A stretch of DNA of 53,207 nucleotides from Thermoproteota archaeon (GTDB lineage Archaea > Korarchaeota > Korarchaeia > Korarchaeales > Korarchaeaceae): NCBI GenBank assembly GCA_027491735.1, contig JAOZGP010000036.1:1-53207 (forward strand). The letters run 5' to 3'. The stretch's first letter is position 1. Each line of letters starts with the position of its first letter. Made by a program: the position numbers and the translations under genes. Below are positions 7,958 through 16,382 of this stretch, in pieces. The notes below the pieces were generated by a model. The model worked only from the letters and a program-made list of their open reading frames with translations. It searched no databases and had not been told where the DNA came from.

Positions 7958-8902
7958 ATGCCTCTGCTGATCATTATAACGATAATGGCTGCAGCGCCAG
8001 TGATTGCTCTAGCATTTGACGCTTTTTGGGTAAGGTTCTCCTATAAGAAGGATTCTCTTATGTCTCTTGATGTTCACAAGCCTGGTAATGTGCTCGCAGC
8101 TAGAACGGGTGGGCTTCCAAACTCCTTCACTCTCACAGCGTTGACTGTATCGCTGTATTCAATCTCCGGAAATCCCGACATCTGGTTTGTGGGGGTGACC
8201 TCACTAGTAGTTTCATTAATAGGGGTAATAGATGACTTCACATATCTGGGGAACTTGGAGAAAATACTGCTCGTGGGCTTTCCCTTTCTCATGCTGAGTG
8301 TAAGAGCCCATCCCGTCGATGCTCTCTTCCTCATGGTACCGACGGATTTATTCCCAATAGTTGCCTTTCTCCTTGGTACGTTCGCTGGAAACGCTACAAA
8401 CATCCTGGCTGGTTTCAATGGACTAGAAGTCGGGCTCTTCATCATAGCCTCATCCTCCCTGCTGCTCATCTCTGCCTTGATTGGGAACATCACGGCCTCC
8501 CTGCTGCTGCTCTTAGGGTTGCTTTGCTATGCTCCCTTGTTGATCTTCAATTGGTACCCCGCTAAAGCATTCCCGGGAAACGTATCTACCCTTCAGATGG
8601 GTGCTTTTCTAGCTTCTGTAGCCCTAATCTCACATGAGGAACTTTATCTCACCGTGATAATGTTTCCCTATCTGGCGGATTTTCTTCTGAAAGTCATAAG
8701 CTGGGGAAAAACCTCTCAAAAGGTGCCATCTAAGGTAGGAAGTGAGGGTCTATTGAATCCTCCTCCGAATCTATCCCTTCCTGCGTTAATCCTTCGCCTG
8801 AGAAGGATGAGTGAAAAGAGGCTAGTGATCTCGTTGTACTTCTTGGAGATCTTATTTTCGTTTTTAGCGGTCACTCTTTTCTTTGTACATCCTCCAACTT
8901 AA
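7958..8902 (+). CDS. Second GPT/MraY-family UDP-sugar:polyprenyl-phosphate transferase
   Basis: A 314-residue polytopic protein with the same family motifs as its divergent neighbour: VIDDFTYLGNLEK (91-102), the canonical archaeal loop NATNILAGFNGLE (145-157) and WYPAKAFPGNVSTLQMGAF. By motif fit it is the more typical Alg7/AglH-like member of the pair. It begins 40 bases from the paralogue, so the two share a promoter region. Its 3' end overlaps the convergent gcvPB by 39 bases. The lipid carrier and sugar are not determinable from sequence. Confidence 0.9.
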   Translation: MPLLIIITIMAAAPVIALAFDAFWVRFSYKKDSLMSLDVHKPGNVLAARTGGLPNSFTLTALTVSLYSISGNPDIWFVGVTSLVVSLIGVIDDFTYLGNLEKILLVGFPFLMLSVRAHPVDALFLMVPTDLFPIVAFLLGTFAGNATNILAGFNGLEVGLFIIASSSLLLISALIGNITASLLLLLGLLCYAPLLIFNWYPAKAFPGNVSTLQMGAFLASVALISHEELYLTVIMFPYLADFLLKVISWGKTSQKVPSKVGSEGLLNPPPNLSLPALILRLRRMSEKRLVISLYFLEILFSFLAVTLFFVHPPT

Positions 8903-10390
8903 AATGGGCCTTCGTGAAGCACTCACCTCGTTCAGTCTATCCACCGAAGTTTCGTGCGGCGCACTCAAAACCAGCGTCTTGTCAGTTCTAGCCTCCTCGA
9001 CGATGCACCTCATGGCCTCCACGAAGTTGTCCAGGTCGTAGGGACTTTCACACTCCGTAGGCTCTATCATCAGGGCTTCCTTGACTATCGGTGGGAAGTA
9101 CACCGTAGGCGCGTGAACGCCGTAGTCCAATAGCCTCTTGGCTACGTGTAGAGCTGAGACCCCATATTTATTTTTCAGCTCCTCTAAACTCACGACGAAC
9201 TCATGTTTGCAGGGTCTTTCCTTTCCAAACTTTAGCTTAATTCCCTCAATTTCCAAAAGCCTCTTCATAACGTAATTCGCATTGAGAACGGCTACTTCGG
9301 AGACCTCCCTGAGACCCTCTCCTCCAAGGATCTTCAGATAAGCCCACGCCTTGACGATCACTCCAAAGTTACCGTAGAACATTCTCACCCTTCCTATCGT
9401 CCTCTTGACGCTGTAATCCAGATAATATCCTCCCTCTGGCCTTTTGCGTACTACAGGAACTGGCAGATAATCCCTGAACTCGTCAACTACACCAACTGCT
9501 CCAGCCCCAGGGCCTCCACTCCCATGAGGGGCTGAGAAAGTTTTATGCAGATTTAGATGAGCGACATCTATCCTCATGTCGCTAAGGAGGACTCTCCCTA
9601 GAATCGCGTTGAGATTTGCTCCATCGTAGTAGACATATCCGCCAGCGCCGTGTACTATATCTGTAATTTCTAAGATATCCGTTTCAAAGAGACCTAGCGT
9701 GTTCGGGTTTGTTATCATCATGCCCGCCGTTTTCTCTCCCGCAGCTGCTCTCAAGGCATCGAGGTCTACAAGACCCTCCTCATTGGGCGGAATTCTGACG
9801 ACCTTAAAGCCAGCCATGGCAGCGCTGGCGAAATTGGATCCATGTGCCGACTCCGGTATCAGCACCTCATCCCTCCTCTCACCCAAGTCCCTTATTTTGG
9901 CTTTTATCATCAGAACACCTGTTAGCTCACCATGAGCTCCCGCCGCTGGCTGCAATGAGAAATGAGGAAGTCCAGTTATCTTAGAGAGCATCTCACCTAT
10001 CTCATAAATTATTTTAAGAGCGCCTTGAACGGTGTCCTCTGGCTGGTAGGGATGAATCCAAAGTACATGGGGATCCTTAGAGAGTCTTTCGTTTATCTTC
10101 GGGTTGTACTTCATTGTGCAGGATCCAAGCCAGTAGGGTCCACTATCCACTCCATAATTCATCTCCGCTAATCTAGAAAAGTGTCTGGAGACCTCAGATT
10201 CAGTTAAGCCTGGAAGATTGAGCTCTTTCCTGGTGTCAATCCTTGATAAGGCACTCTTGGCCTTACTGCGAATCTCCTCCTCAGTGTGAATTTTGTAGTA
10301 CCCCGGTCTTCCATTTGCCAACTCAAACACGGTGGGCTCAAGAACTCCCCCTTTATACGACCATCTAGCCTGTCGAAATCCCCTCATCAT
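8864..10390 (-). CDS. gcvPB: Glycine dehydrogenase (decarboxylating) subunit 2
   Basis: This is the PLP-binding half of the two-subunit P-protein of the glycine cleavage system, which decarboxylates glycine and passes aminomethyl to the lipoyl H-protein. The PLP lysine is in HLNLHKTFSAPHGSGGPG (Lys about 283). Earlier conserved segments include YGVDSGPYWLGSCTMKYNP and QPAAGAHGELTG. The length of 508 is typical. The start ATG overlaps the stop of gcvPA (10387-10390). The T, H and L proteins are not in this window. Confidence 0.96.
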   Translation of the reverse strand: MMRGFRQARWSYKGGVLEPTVFELANGRPGYYKIHTEEEIRSKAKSALSRIDTRKELNLPGLTESEVSRHFSRLAEMNYGVDSGPYWLGSCTMKYNPKINERLSKDPHVLWIHPYQPEDTVQGALKIIYEIGEMLSKITGLPHFSLQPAAGAHGELTGVLMIKAKIRDLGERRDEVLIPESAHGSNFASAAMAGFKVVRIPPNEEGLVDLDALRAAAGEKTAGMMITNPNTLGLFETDILEITDIVHGAGGYVYYDGANLNAILGRVLLSDMRIDVAHLNLHKTFSAPHGSGGPGAGAVGVVDEFRDYLPVPVVRKRPEGGYYLDYSVKRTIGRVRMFYGNFGVIVKAWAYLKILGGEGLREVSEVAVLNANYVMKRLLEIEGIKLKFGKERPCKHEFVVSLEELKNKYGVSALHVAKRLLDYGVHAPTVYFPPIVKEALMIEPTECESPYDLDNFVEAMRCIVEEARTDKTLVLSAPHETSVDRLNEVSASRRPILSWRMYKEKSDR

Positions 10391-11748
10391 GAAACCCCCC
10401 TCAAAGCATTAACCAACAGGTCTAAATCGTCTTTGTTGTGGATCTCTGTGGTACAAAACAGGGCTGAGTTCCCTAGCTCCTTGAACCTCCTTTCAAATCT
10501 GTTCAGGGGCAATCCGCCTATGATCCTCATGCGTCTGAGTTTTGAGTTCACAAGATCCCAGTCCAAAGGACTGCGCACCAAGAACTCCCTGAAGTGTACT
10601 TGATCGAAGATCGGGGACTCGAACTTATCCAGAGAATCTATTTCCTCGATCAGATATTGCGTGTTCCCTATGATTCTCATGCACACGTTTCTCAGCCCCT
10701 CAGCACCCATCAAGGAGAGGTAAACAGCCGCTCTTATCGCCATCAACGATTCGTTGGTTGTTATATTGGAGGTAGCTCTCTCCTGTCTTATGTGCTGCTC
10801 TCTCGTCTGGAGCGTCATTACATACCCTCTGACACCAGATCTGCTCCATGCCATGCCTATCAATCGACCAGGCATCTGCCTAACCAGACGAAGATCCCAC
10901 CTAGTAGCCATTATGCCCAAGGAAGGGCCCCCAAAGGAGGGATAGCCTCCTAGATGCTGTCCCTCTCCCACAGCTATGTCTGCTCCACACTCTCCTGGTG
11001 GCTTGAGTATGCCAAGGCTCAACGGATCCACTCCCATAACATACAAAGCGCCTTTAGAATGGGCTTTTTCACCAACGGCCTCGGCCTCCTCTTCAATCAC
11101 ACCAAAGAAGTTCGGATTCTCCAAGTATACCATAGCTGTGTCGCTGTTCGGATCTAGAGAATCTAAAAGAACAGTACCTCTACGCCTATCGAAACTGTAG
11201 GTTCGGATCCTGCCATCCGCCCCAAACAGGTAAGTCTTAAGAACTTCCATCCTTTCCGGGTGCATGTTCTCTGGAACCAGGATTTCTCTCCTTCTGGTCA
11301 CTCTCATGGCCATGAGGGCCGCTTCGGCCAAAGCAGTTGACCATTCGTAGTGAGAAGCGTTAACTACATCCATCTCCAAGAGCTCAGCCATGAGAGACTG
11401 GTATTCAAAAATCGCTTGGAGAGCCCCCTGGGAGATCTCCGTCTGATAAGGCGTGTATGAAGTGTAAAATTCCTGCTTAGATGAAATCTCATCGACCACG
11501 GCAGGTACATGGTGAAACCAGCACCCTCCTCCAAGAAAAAACTTCCATTCTCCTAAACAACAGTTTTCTGACATAATGCGCTTGAACGTTCTTTCTACCT
11601 CTATCTCGTCATGGGAGGGAAGATCCGGTGATTTACTTCTGATCAAAGATCGGGGAATGTCGGAAAATAATGGATCACTGTTCTCAAATCCTAAAAATCT
11701 CAACAATCTTCTCTTGATCGATATATATGAGTTCGGCACCCACCACAT
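10387..11748 (-). CDS. gcvPA: Glycine dehydrogenase (decarboxylating) subunit 1
   Basis: This is the partner subunit of the P-protein heterotetramer, with an aminotransferase fold but no PLP lysine. Conserved segments include LFSDIPRSL near the N-terminus, CWFHHVPAVVDEI, the segment around TSYTPYQTEISQGALQ, and VENPNFFGVIEEEAE in the middle. The frame is open to 11871, but homology begins at MWWVPNSYISIKRRLL, so ATG 11748 is chosen (453 residues). No ribosome binding site is visible. A TTTAAAA element about 30 bases upstream suggests leaderless transcription. Confidence 0.93.
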   Translation of the reverse strand: MWWVPNSYISIKRRLLRFLGFENSDPLFSDIPRSLIRSKSPDLPSHDEIEVERTFKRIMSENCCLGEWKFFLGGGCWFHHVPAVVDEISSKQEFYTSYTPYQTEISQGALQAIFEYQSLMAELLEMDVVNASHYEWSTALAEAALMAMRVTRRREILVPENMHPERMEVLKTYLFGADGRIRTYSFDRRRGTVLLDSLDPNSDTAMVYLENPNFFGVIEEEAEAVGEKAHSKGALYVMGVDPLSLGILKPPGECGADIAVGEGQHLGGYPSFGGPSLGIMATRWDLRLVRQMPGRLIGMAWSRSGVRGYVMTLQTREQHIRQERATSNITTNESLMAIRAAVYLSLMGAEGLRNVCMRIIGNTQYLIEEIDSLDKFESPIFDQVHFREFLVRSPLDWDLVNSKLRRMRIIGGLPLNRFERRFKELGNSALFCTTEIHNKDDLDLLVNALRGVS

Positions 11749-11916
11749 AGCGGTCGTCAGAACCAGTACGGGGAAAATTTTAAAGGAGGTCCTTGTGAAC
11801 CTCCAAGTTGAGCTTCTCGATGAAGTCAACGGCTGAACTTTACTGGACCAGAAGCACATCTCTTTGATCATAAACCATGTTCTTTCTAGAACTGTTGCCG
11901 CTCTTATATGTCAAGG

Positions 11917-11937
11917 AAAAGTTTTCAGAAAACTTTT
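11917..11937. repeat. Perfect inverted repeat AAAAGTTTT/AAAACTTTT
   Basis: AAAAGTTTT, a three-base spacer CAG, then AAAACTTTT make a perfect 9-bp stem in the divergent promoter region between gcvPA and the RHH-ftsZ2 operon. It could be an operator for a dimeric regulator or a transcript hairpin. Being AT-rich, it would be a weak RNA stem at high temperature, which favours the operator reading. Confidence 0.5.
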
Positions 11938-12119
11938 TCTGAAAGATCCAGCGGTTAACCCTCTAAGAGACCCATCTCCATCGTATTTTAACTCTCAATA
12001 GTTAAAAACACCTATATATAGAAATCAGTGGAAGTAGGAATCCCATAAATCCTCCCAGCAACTCACTCTGGTAACGGCGGAATCAAAAGGGATAAATACG
12101 CCTTCTGGGTCTCTTTTTT

Positions 12120-12139
12120 AAGAAACTTTAAGAAACTGG
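12120..12139. repeat. Tandem AAGAAACT repeat, 10-base period
   Basis: AAGAAACTTT is followed directly by AAGAAACTGG. Two identical octamers one helical turn apart sit just upstream of the RHH gene. RHH proteins commonly bind short repeats with this kind of spacing, so this is a candidate autoregulatory operator. That is inference. Confidence 0.45.
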
Positions 12140-12168
12140 GAATATTAATAAAAATGGAGGTGTTCGGT

Positions 12169-12354
12169 GTGGTGATCGTATCCCTGCACATCCCCTCCCA
12201 ACTTGCTGAGAAGCTTGACAGAGTGGTAAGGAAGGGAGGGTATACGAGTAAGAGTGAAGCTATAAGAGAAGCAATTCGTCTGCTGCTCAGGGAATATGAG
12301 AAAAATGTGGCTCTTTTACATGAGGAGGAGTTTACAGGGGAGGTGGCAAGATGA
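12169..12354 (+). CDS. Ribbon-helix-helix regulator upstream of ftsZ2 (CdrS-like)
   Basis: A small CopG/MetJ-type RHH DNA-binding protein: a beta strand (VSLHIP), then two helices containing LAEKLDRVVRKGGYTSKSEAIREAIR and an acidic/basic tail. The frame is open from ATG 12154, but GGAGGTG at 12156-12162 is a good ribosome binding site for GTG 12169 or 12172, which places the beta strand at the N-terminus as in the family. Its stop overlaps the ATG of ftsZ2 (ATGA), so the two are co-translated. In haloarchaea an RHH protein, CdrS, is encoded beside ftsZ2 and regulates division; the layout here suggests the same role. Confidence 0.87.
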   Translation: MVIVSLHIPSQLAEKLDRVVRKGGYTSKSEAIREAIRLLLREYEKNVALLHEEEFTGEVAR

Positions 12355-13613
12355 GTGGAGCATTTGACTTGTTGAGAGCCAAGAAGAACAAGGGAGAAGA
12401 ACTTCTCGATATTTTAAAGGGGATGTCCAATCAGGACAACGGTGGTGAGCATCATGATGAGGACGACGTGATAAGGAGCGATATATACTCCTCTGTGGAT
12501 GAGACAAGATATGACCTCTATCATCCAATTGACCTTGTGGACGATAGCGCTAACATAGTTATCGTTGGAGTGGGCGGTGCCGGATGCAATATGGTGAACA
12601 CCCTCCACGAACTGGGTGTTGTGGGGGCCAGACTCATAGCTGTAAACACCGATGAAAAACACCTCAAGAAAATACATGCTGATAAGAAGATCCTCATAGG
12701 GAAGTCCATAACTAAAGGCAACGGCGCTGGCGGCTCTCCTGAGCTAGGAAGAGCTTGTGCTGAGACCGACGCTTCCCTCATAGCTGAAGTTCTTGGAAAC
12801 AATCCAGAACTTGTGTTCATAGCTGCTGGAATGGGGGGAGGAACTGGAACCGGAGCGGCTCCTGTGATCGCAAAGATATCCAGCGACAAGGGAGCTAAGG
12901 TGATGGCCGTTGTCACCCTTCCGTTTAAGAACGAGGGGAGGCTTAAAATGAAGATAGCCAAGGACGGGATAAAGCATTTGAGGAAATACGCTCATTCTGT
13001 GGTCTTGATCTCCAACGAAAAGCTCCTAAACCTGGCTCGTGATAAGGACCTCAGGGAGGCCTTCAAAGTTGGAGACTGTACGCTGGCAATTATGGTCAAA
13101 GGAATAGCTGAGATCATAAACAAGAGGGCACTCATGAATGTCGATCTTCAAGATGTCAAGAACATCATGGCCTTTGGAGGAGTTTCGGCTGTTGGGGTGG
13201 GGGAGTCCAACGGTCCCAGGAACAGAGCTATAGAGGCCGTCAAGATGGCTCTCGAGAACCAGCTCATAGATGTCAATCCCGAAGGAGCTAGAGGGGCTCT
13301 GATAGTAGTGACCGGCGGGCCCAACATGAAGCTGGCGGAGATAGATGAGATAGCAAGATACGTCACGCAAAACATGGATCCTGATGCATTGATAAAGATA
13401 GGCGCCGATGTAGATGAGAACTTCGGCGATAAAATAAGGGTTATTCTTCTGCTCTCGGGGATAAGGTCTCAGTACATACTACCAGGAGAATCGGGACCAA
13501 GACCAAAGGAAGTTCTCTCAGCGACGCCTTTCTCACCTCCCATCTCCAGGTCAGACGACGCTCTCGAGATGGTAGAAGAAATTCTCGGAAGACCTTACGT
13601 CGTTAGGCTGTGA
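12351..13613 (+). CDS. ftsZ2: Cell division GTPase FtsZ (FtsZ2-type by context)
   Basis: This tubulin-fold GTPase polymerises into the division ring. Motifs: VGVGGAGCNMV (72-82), the signature GMGGGTGTGAAP (160-171), and the T7 synergy loop NVDLQD (263-268). A 65-residue, mostly charged N-terminal extension (GGEHHDEDDV) precedes the GTPase core. After the core, the tail ends LEMVEEILGRPYVVRL, a possible partner-binding peptide. Assignment as FtsZ2 rests on the upstream RHH gene and on the other copy having the ftsZ1-secE context; a tree would be needed to confirm. It is convergent with the NAD-kinase gene four bases away. Confidence 0.95.
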   Translation: MSGAFDLLRAKKNKGEELLDILKGMSNQDNGGEHHDEDDVIRSDIYSSVDETRYDLYHPIDLVDDSANIVIVGVGGAGCNMVNTLHELGVVGARLIAVNTDEKHLKKIHADKKILIGKSITKGNGAGGSPELGRACAETDASLIAEVLGNNPELVFIAAGMGGGTGTGAAPVIAKISSDKGAKVMAVVTLPFKNEGRLKMKIAKDGIKHLRKYAHSVVLISNEKLLNLARDKDLREAFKVGDCTLAIMVKGIAEIINKRALMNVDLQDVKNIMAFGGVSAVGVGESNGPRNRAIEAVKMALENQLIDVNPEGARGALIVVTGGPNMKLAEIDEIARYVTQNMDPDALIKIGADVDENFGDKIRVILLLSGIRSQYILPGESGPRPKEVLSATPFSPPISRSDDALEMVEEILGRPYVVRL

Positions 13614-13616
13614 TCT

Positions 13617-14732
13617 CTATCTGATCTTCATCATTTTTTCCTCTCTATAACCGACGAGCACTCTTATGTAATTCCTAAACCTGTTGTTCAGTTTTTCTCC
13701 TAGATCGACCCGCAACTCCTTGATTTCAGAGAGCTTTCTCGGAGTAGATACAACAATTAAGTCCTCGAGGGCGATCCTTTCCAGGACCTCAGGCCCTATC
13801 TGTTGATTACCACGCCCTAAAAGGAAACCTGATCCTCCTATAGGAGATAGCACGAGCTTAATCGGCAGCTTGTACTCGCTGACTATCTTAGTTAGGGTTT
13901 TACGGTCGACATCTCTACCCACAAGCCTCCCGTTGAGCAAAACGTCGACTCCTAGCAACGTCTTGTTGATTCCCAACTCTCTAGCAATGGCACTAACTGT
14001 CGTTCCGGGTCCAAGGATGTAAATTGTGTTCTCATCAAGGAACTCCTCCCTGAAGTACCTGGCTATGGCCTGCATATCATACTCCTCATCGCTCGAGGAA
14101 GGAGATTTAGATCCCTGAATCATGTTTTCCGAGGACAACACACGCATGACTCCGTAGAGCTTAACACTTAGAACTCCCTCCCTGTAAAGCCGCTCATCTA
14201 TATCCAGAACTTCTCCATAAGTTATCTGAGCCCGATCCTCCAAGAACTCCGTGATTATGTCCCCTGCCTCCTCCGGAGTACATGCGAACACTGAAGAGAA
14301 GATCTTAACTCCGCTTGGAACACCAAGCACAGGAAGAGAGTCTCTCACAACATCGTATATGTCCCTAGCTGTTCCATCCCCCCCAACAAAAACCAGGGCA
14401 TCAACAGATCTTTCCAAGAACTCGCGAACACAGGCCTTAGTGTCCTCCCTGGAGGTGTTCTCAGTAGTAGGAATCTCGAGCATCGAGATCTCTCCCCTGA
14501 AATCTCCAGCTCTCACCGATATCTCCCCCATAGCCCCGCGGGGGACTATCAGTATCAACTTCTCCTGATTTGATATTCTTCTCAACATATCCGATGCTCT
14601 AATTGGAGAGATGGGGGTCAGACCCCTTCTTTTAGCTTCCGCTCTTATAAGATCGACGTCGTCAGATCCTTTATAACCAAGAGGGCCTCCTATGCCTGCT
14701 ATTGGGTTTACTACAAGACCGACCTTCTTCAT
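13617..14732 (-). CDS. ATP-NAD kinase family protein
   Basis: This 371-residue protein has the diacylglycerol-kinase/NAD-kinase fold. It starts KKVGLVVNPIAGIGG and carries the phosphate-binding VFVGGDGTARD (115-125), the GGDG motif of NAD kinases. Archaeal members of this long subfamily are annotated ATP-NAD/AcoX kinases, but their substrate is often untested. The C-terminal third contains GGSGFLLGRGNQQIGPEVL, a conserved glycine-rich loop of the subfamily. It stands alone, convergent with ftsZ2. Confidence 0.88.
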   Translation of the reverse strand: MKKVGLVVNPIAGIGGPLGYKGSDDVDLIRAEAKRRGLTPISPIRASDMLRRISNQEKLILIVPRGAMGEISVRAGDFRGEISMLEIPTTENTSREDTKACVREFLERSVDALVFVGGDGTARDIYDVVRDSLPVLGVPSGVKIFSSVFACTPEEAGDIITEFLEDRAQITYGEVLDIDERLYREGVLSVKLYGVMRVLSSENMIQGSKSPSSSDEEYDMQAIARYFREEFLDENTIYILGPGTTVSAIARELGINKTLLGVDVLLNGRLVGRDVDRKTLTKIVSEYKLPIKLVLSPIGGSGFLLGRGNQQIGPEVLERIALEDLIVVSTPRKLSEIKELRVDLGEKLNNRFRNYIRVLVGYREEKMMKIR

Positions 14733-15278
14733 TTCTTGCTCAAGATAAAGGTCATCATCTAAATATACATGTGAGGTTCAGGGAGCTCTTTTCCTGCAAA
14801 GTGCTCATGGAAATCGGAAAAGACTCACAGGCTTGGTTTTTGAAGTCCATATCAATCCTTACAAAGTCTCAAACCTCTGCCCGGTATGTGAGAGTAAGCT
14901 AAGCTCGAGTGAGTGGAGGCTGCTAAAATAATGTAGATCTGGCTGCAGACGGGGGTGTAATTGATAGCTGGGTAGCTTGAGAAGTTTGAAATCTTTAAAG
15001 ATGGATGTGAGAATTTCATTTCCCCTGAAGACCATCCGATGAGTGGCTAGAAGGTCGGCTATGACGGCGCTTACAAACTCTACAAAAATTACGGCTAATT
15101 GGAATGGATGTAGATATCCGATGCTGGTTTCAGCCATCAGAACTTCCGTGCAGGGGGCGGCGCGAGTTGTTCGTGGCGGAAGAAGAAAGCGTTTATAGTT
15201 TTAGTAGACGAACAATTCATGAGAGAGGAGGTATCTGAGCAGATACCTCCAGCTTAGGAGATCGATTCGTCCAGTGAT
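14733..15278. other. Gene-poor region with a possible decayed transposase end
   Basis: About 550 bases lie between divergent genes. On the plus strand one frame (about 14830-14930) reads VHINPYKVSNLCPVCESKL and then hits a stop. It resembles the first half of the C-terminal zinc ribbon of TnpB-type transposases, but no second CxxC is in frame and later frames are broken. The minus-strand frame 14859-15137 resembles nothing known. The right end holds a TATA-like TTTATAG (about 15192) and a perfect palindrome (15227-15250). Confidence 0.4.
15227..15250 (+). repeat. Perfect 11-bp palindrome before the RadB-like gene
   Basis: GGAGGTATCTG, AG, CAGATACCTCC forms an uninterrupted inverted repeat about 30 bases before the GTG start, and just downstream of where transcription would begin from the TTTATAG element near 15192. 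It may be an operator, or a 5'-UTR hairpin containing a GGAGG sequence. It recalls the ribosome-binding-site hairpin at aIF2-beta. Confidence 0.55.
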
Positions 15279-15866
15279 GTGGGAGAGGTGCCCTTCTTGC
15301 GAGAAGATTGCTTGGATAGGCTTTTAGAAGCGATAACCTCAAAAACAACCCTACTGTATGGCTCAGAGTCCTCTGGCAAGACGAAGTTGGCTTCAATAAT
15401 CGCCAAACAGATCTCCTGCAGTGGAGGAAAGGTTATATACGCCTTCAACTCACTATTCAATAGAGAATCCTTCGTTTCTGCTTTACCTGAAAACTTCGAG
15501 AACATCCTGCTGGTGGGCTTCGAGAAGTTCTCCAGCGTTATCCCTTTACTCCTACGTGCAGCAGCATCCGGTTATGTCATGTTAATAGTAGATGAGGTGA
15601 CCTCATCTGAACGACAAAATTTATGTGAACTTTCTCTCCTGGTAGCGCTACTCTCGGAGGTTGTTCGGAGGTTCAACAGGAGTCTCCTAATAGTAACCGA
15701 TGAAAGTCCAGAAGGTGGCCCGATTTTCCATAAACTCTTTCTCAGGTATGTCGACGAAACTTTACACGTTCAGCGCTACGATGAAGAGCTTAAAATACAA
15801 CTCCCAGAAGAGGAACTCTCACTTCCCTTCAGAGACCTGCTTTCCGGAGAAGGGCGAATTGTTTAA
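15279..15866 (+). CDS. RadB-like minimal RecA-fold ATPase
   Basis: This 195-residue protein consists of a bare RecA core. Walker A is YGSESSGKT (27-35) and the Walker-B-like strand is YVMLIVDEV, but it lacks an N-terminal DNA-binding domain, as in RadB and other RadA paralogues. It is shorter than typical RadB (about 220). An in-frame stop just upstream fixes GTG 15279 as the most likely start. It precedes carS and radA on the same strand with short gaps, so a recombination-accessory role is plausible. A KaiC-like ATPase fragment is the alternative. Confidence 0.65.
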   Translation: MGEVPFLREDCLDRLLEAITSKTTLLYGSESSGKTKLASIIAKQISCSGGKVIYAFNSLFNRESFVSALPENFENILLVGFEKFSSVIPLLLRAAASGYVMLIVDEVTSSERQNLCELSLLVALLSEVVRRFNRSLLIVTDESPEGGPIFHKLFLRYVDETLHVQRYDEELKIQLPEEELSLPFRDLLSGEGRIV

Positions 15867-15914
15867 ACCTCTTACGAGGTCAGTTGACTCTAGCTCAAGG
15901 AGGGTCCTCCCTTG

Positions 15915-16376
15915 ATGGAGCTGATAGCTGAGTCCTTGTGGTACATACTGCCAGCTTACATGTCGAACATGGCACCAGTCCTCATGGGAGGAGGGTCGCC
16001 TGTAGACCTAGGTAAGCGGTGGATGGATGGTAGGAGGGTGCTAGGAGATCATAAGACTTGGAGAGGTTTCGCTTCCGGCATGGCCCTGGGAACTCTGACC
16101 GGAATCCTTCAAGGTGATCCAATAAGAGGATTTCTACTATCAGCTGGAGCTATGTGCGGAGATCTCCTGGGATCCTTCATAAAGAGAAGATTAGGACTTC
16201 CTCCGGGAAGAGATGCGCCTGTGCTGGATCATCTGGACTTTGTAGTGGTGGCTATGTTGTTTGATCTATTTCATGAGCATATGTCTCCTGGAATCCTCAT
16301 CTCTGTTCTGATGATGACTCCTCTCCTCTACGAACTGACAAATAGAATAGCAAAATTACTTGGCCTGAAGAGGTGA
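15915..16376 (+). CDS. carS: CDP-archaeol synthase
   Basis: This integral membrane CTP:archaeal-lipid cytidylyltransferase (former DUF46) activates unsaturated archaetidic acid for polar head-group attachment. Its 153 residues include several hydrophobic helices. Family motifs are NMAPVLMGGGSPVDLGK near the N-terminus, DHKTWRGFASG, CGDLLGSFIKRRLGLPPGRDAP and LDHLDF. ATG 15915 follows an AAGGAGGG ribosome binding site; a TTG three bases earlier is less likely. It sits between two RecA-family genes, six bases from radA. Confidence 0.93.
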   Translation: MELIAESLWYILPAYMSNMAPVLMGGGSPVDLGKRWMDGRRVLGDHKTWRGFASGMALGTLTGILQGDPIRGFLLSAGAMCGDLLGSFIKRRLGLPPGRDAPVLDHLDFVVVAMLFDLFHEHMSPGILISVLMMTPLLYELTNRIAKLLGLKR

Positions 16377-16382
16377 CTCCTG

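Larger units (their letters stand above)
11749..12168. other. Intergenic region between gcvPA and the RHH-ftsZ2 operon
   Basis: There are 420 bases without a convincing gene. It contains a perfect 9-bp inverted repeat (11917-11937), two tandem copies of AAGAAACT at 10-base spacing (12120-12137), and AT-rich elements (TTTTTTAAG near 12113 and AATATTAATA at 12141-12150) that could serve as TATA boxes for the downstream operon. Confidence 0.6.

Noticed and set aside
14859-15137. Minus-strand frame of 92 codons
   Set aside because: No motif, no ribosome binding site; lies in a region with decayed-looking sequence.
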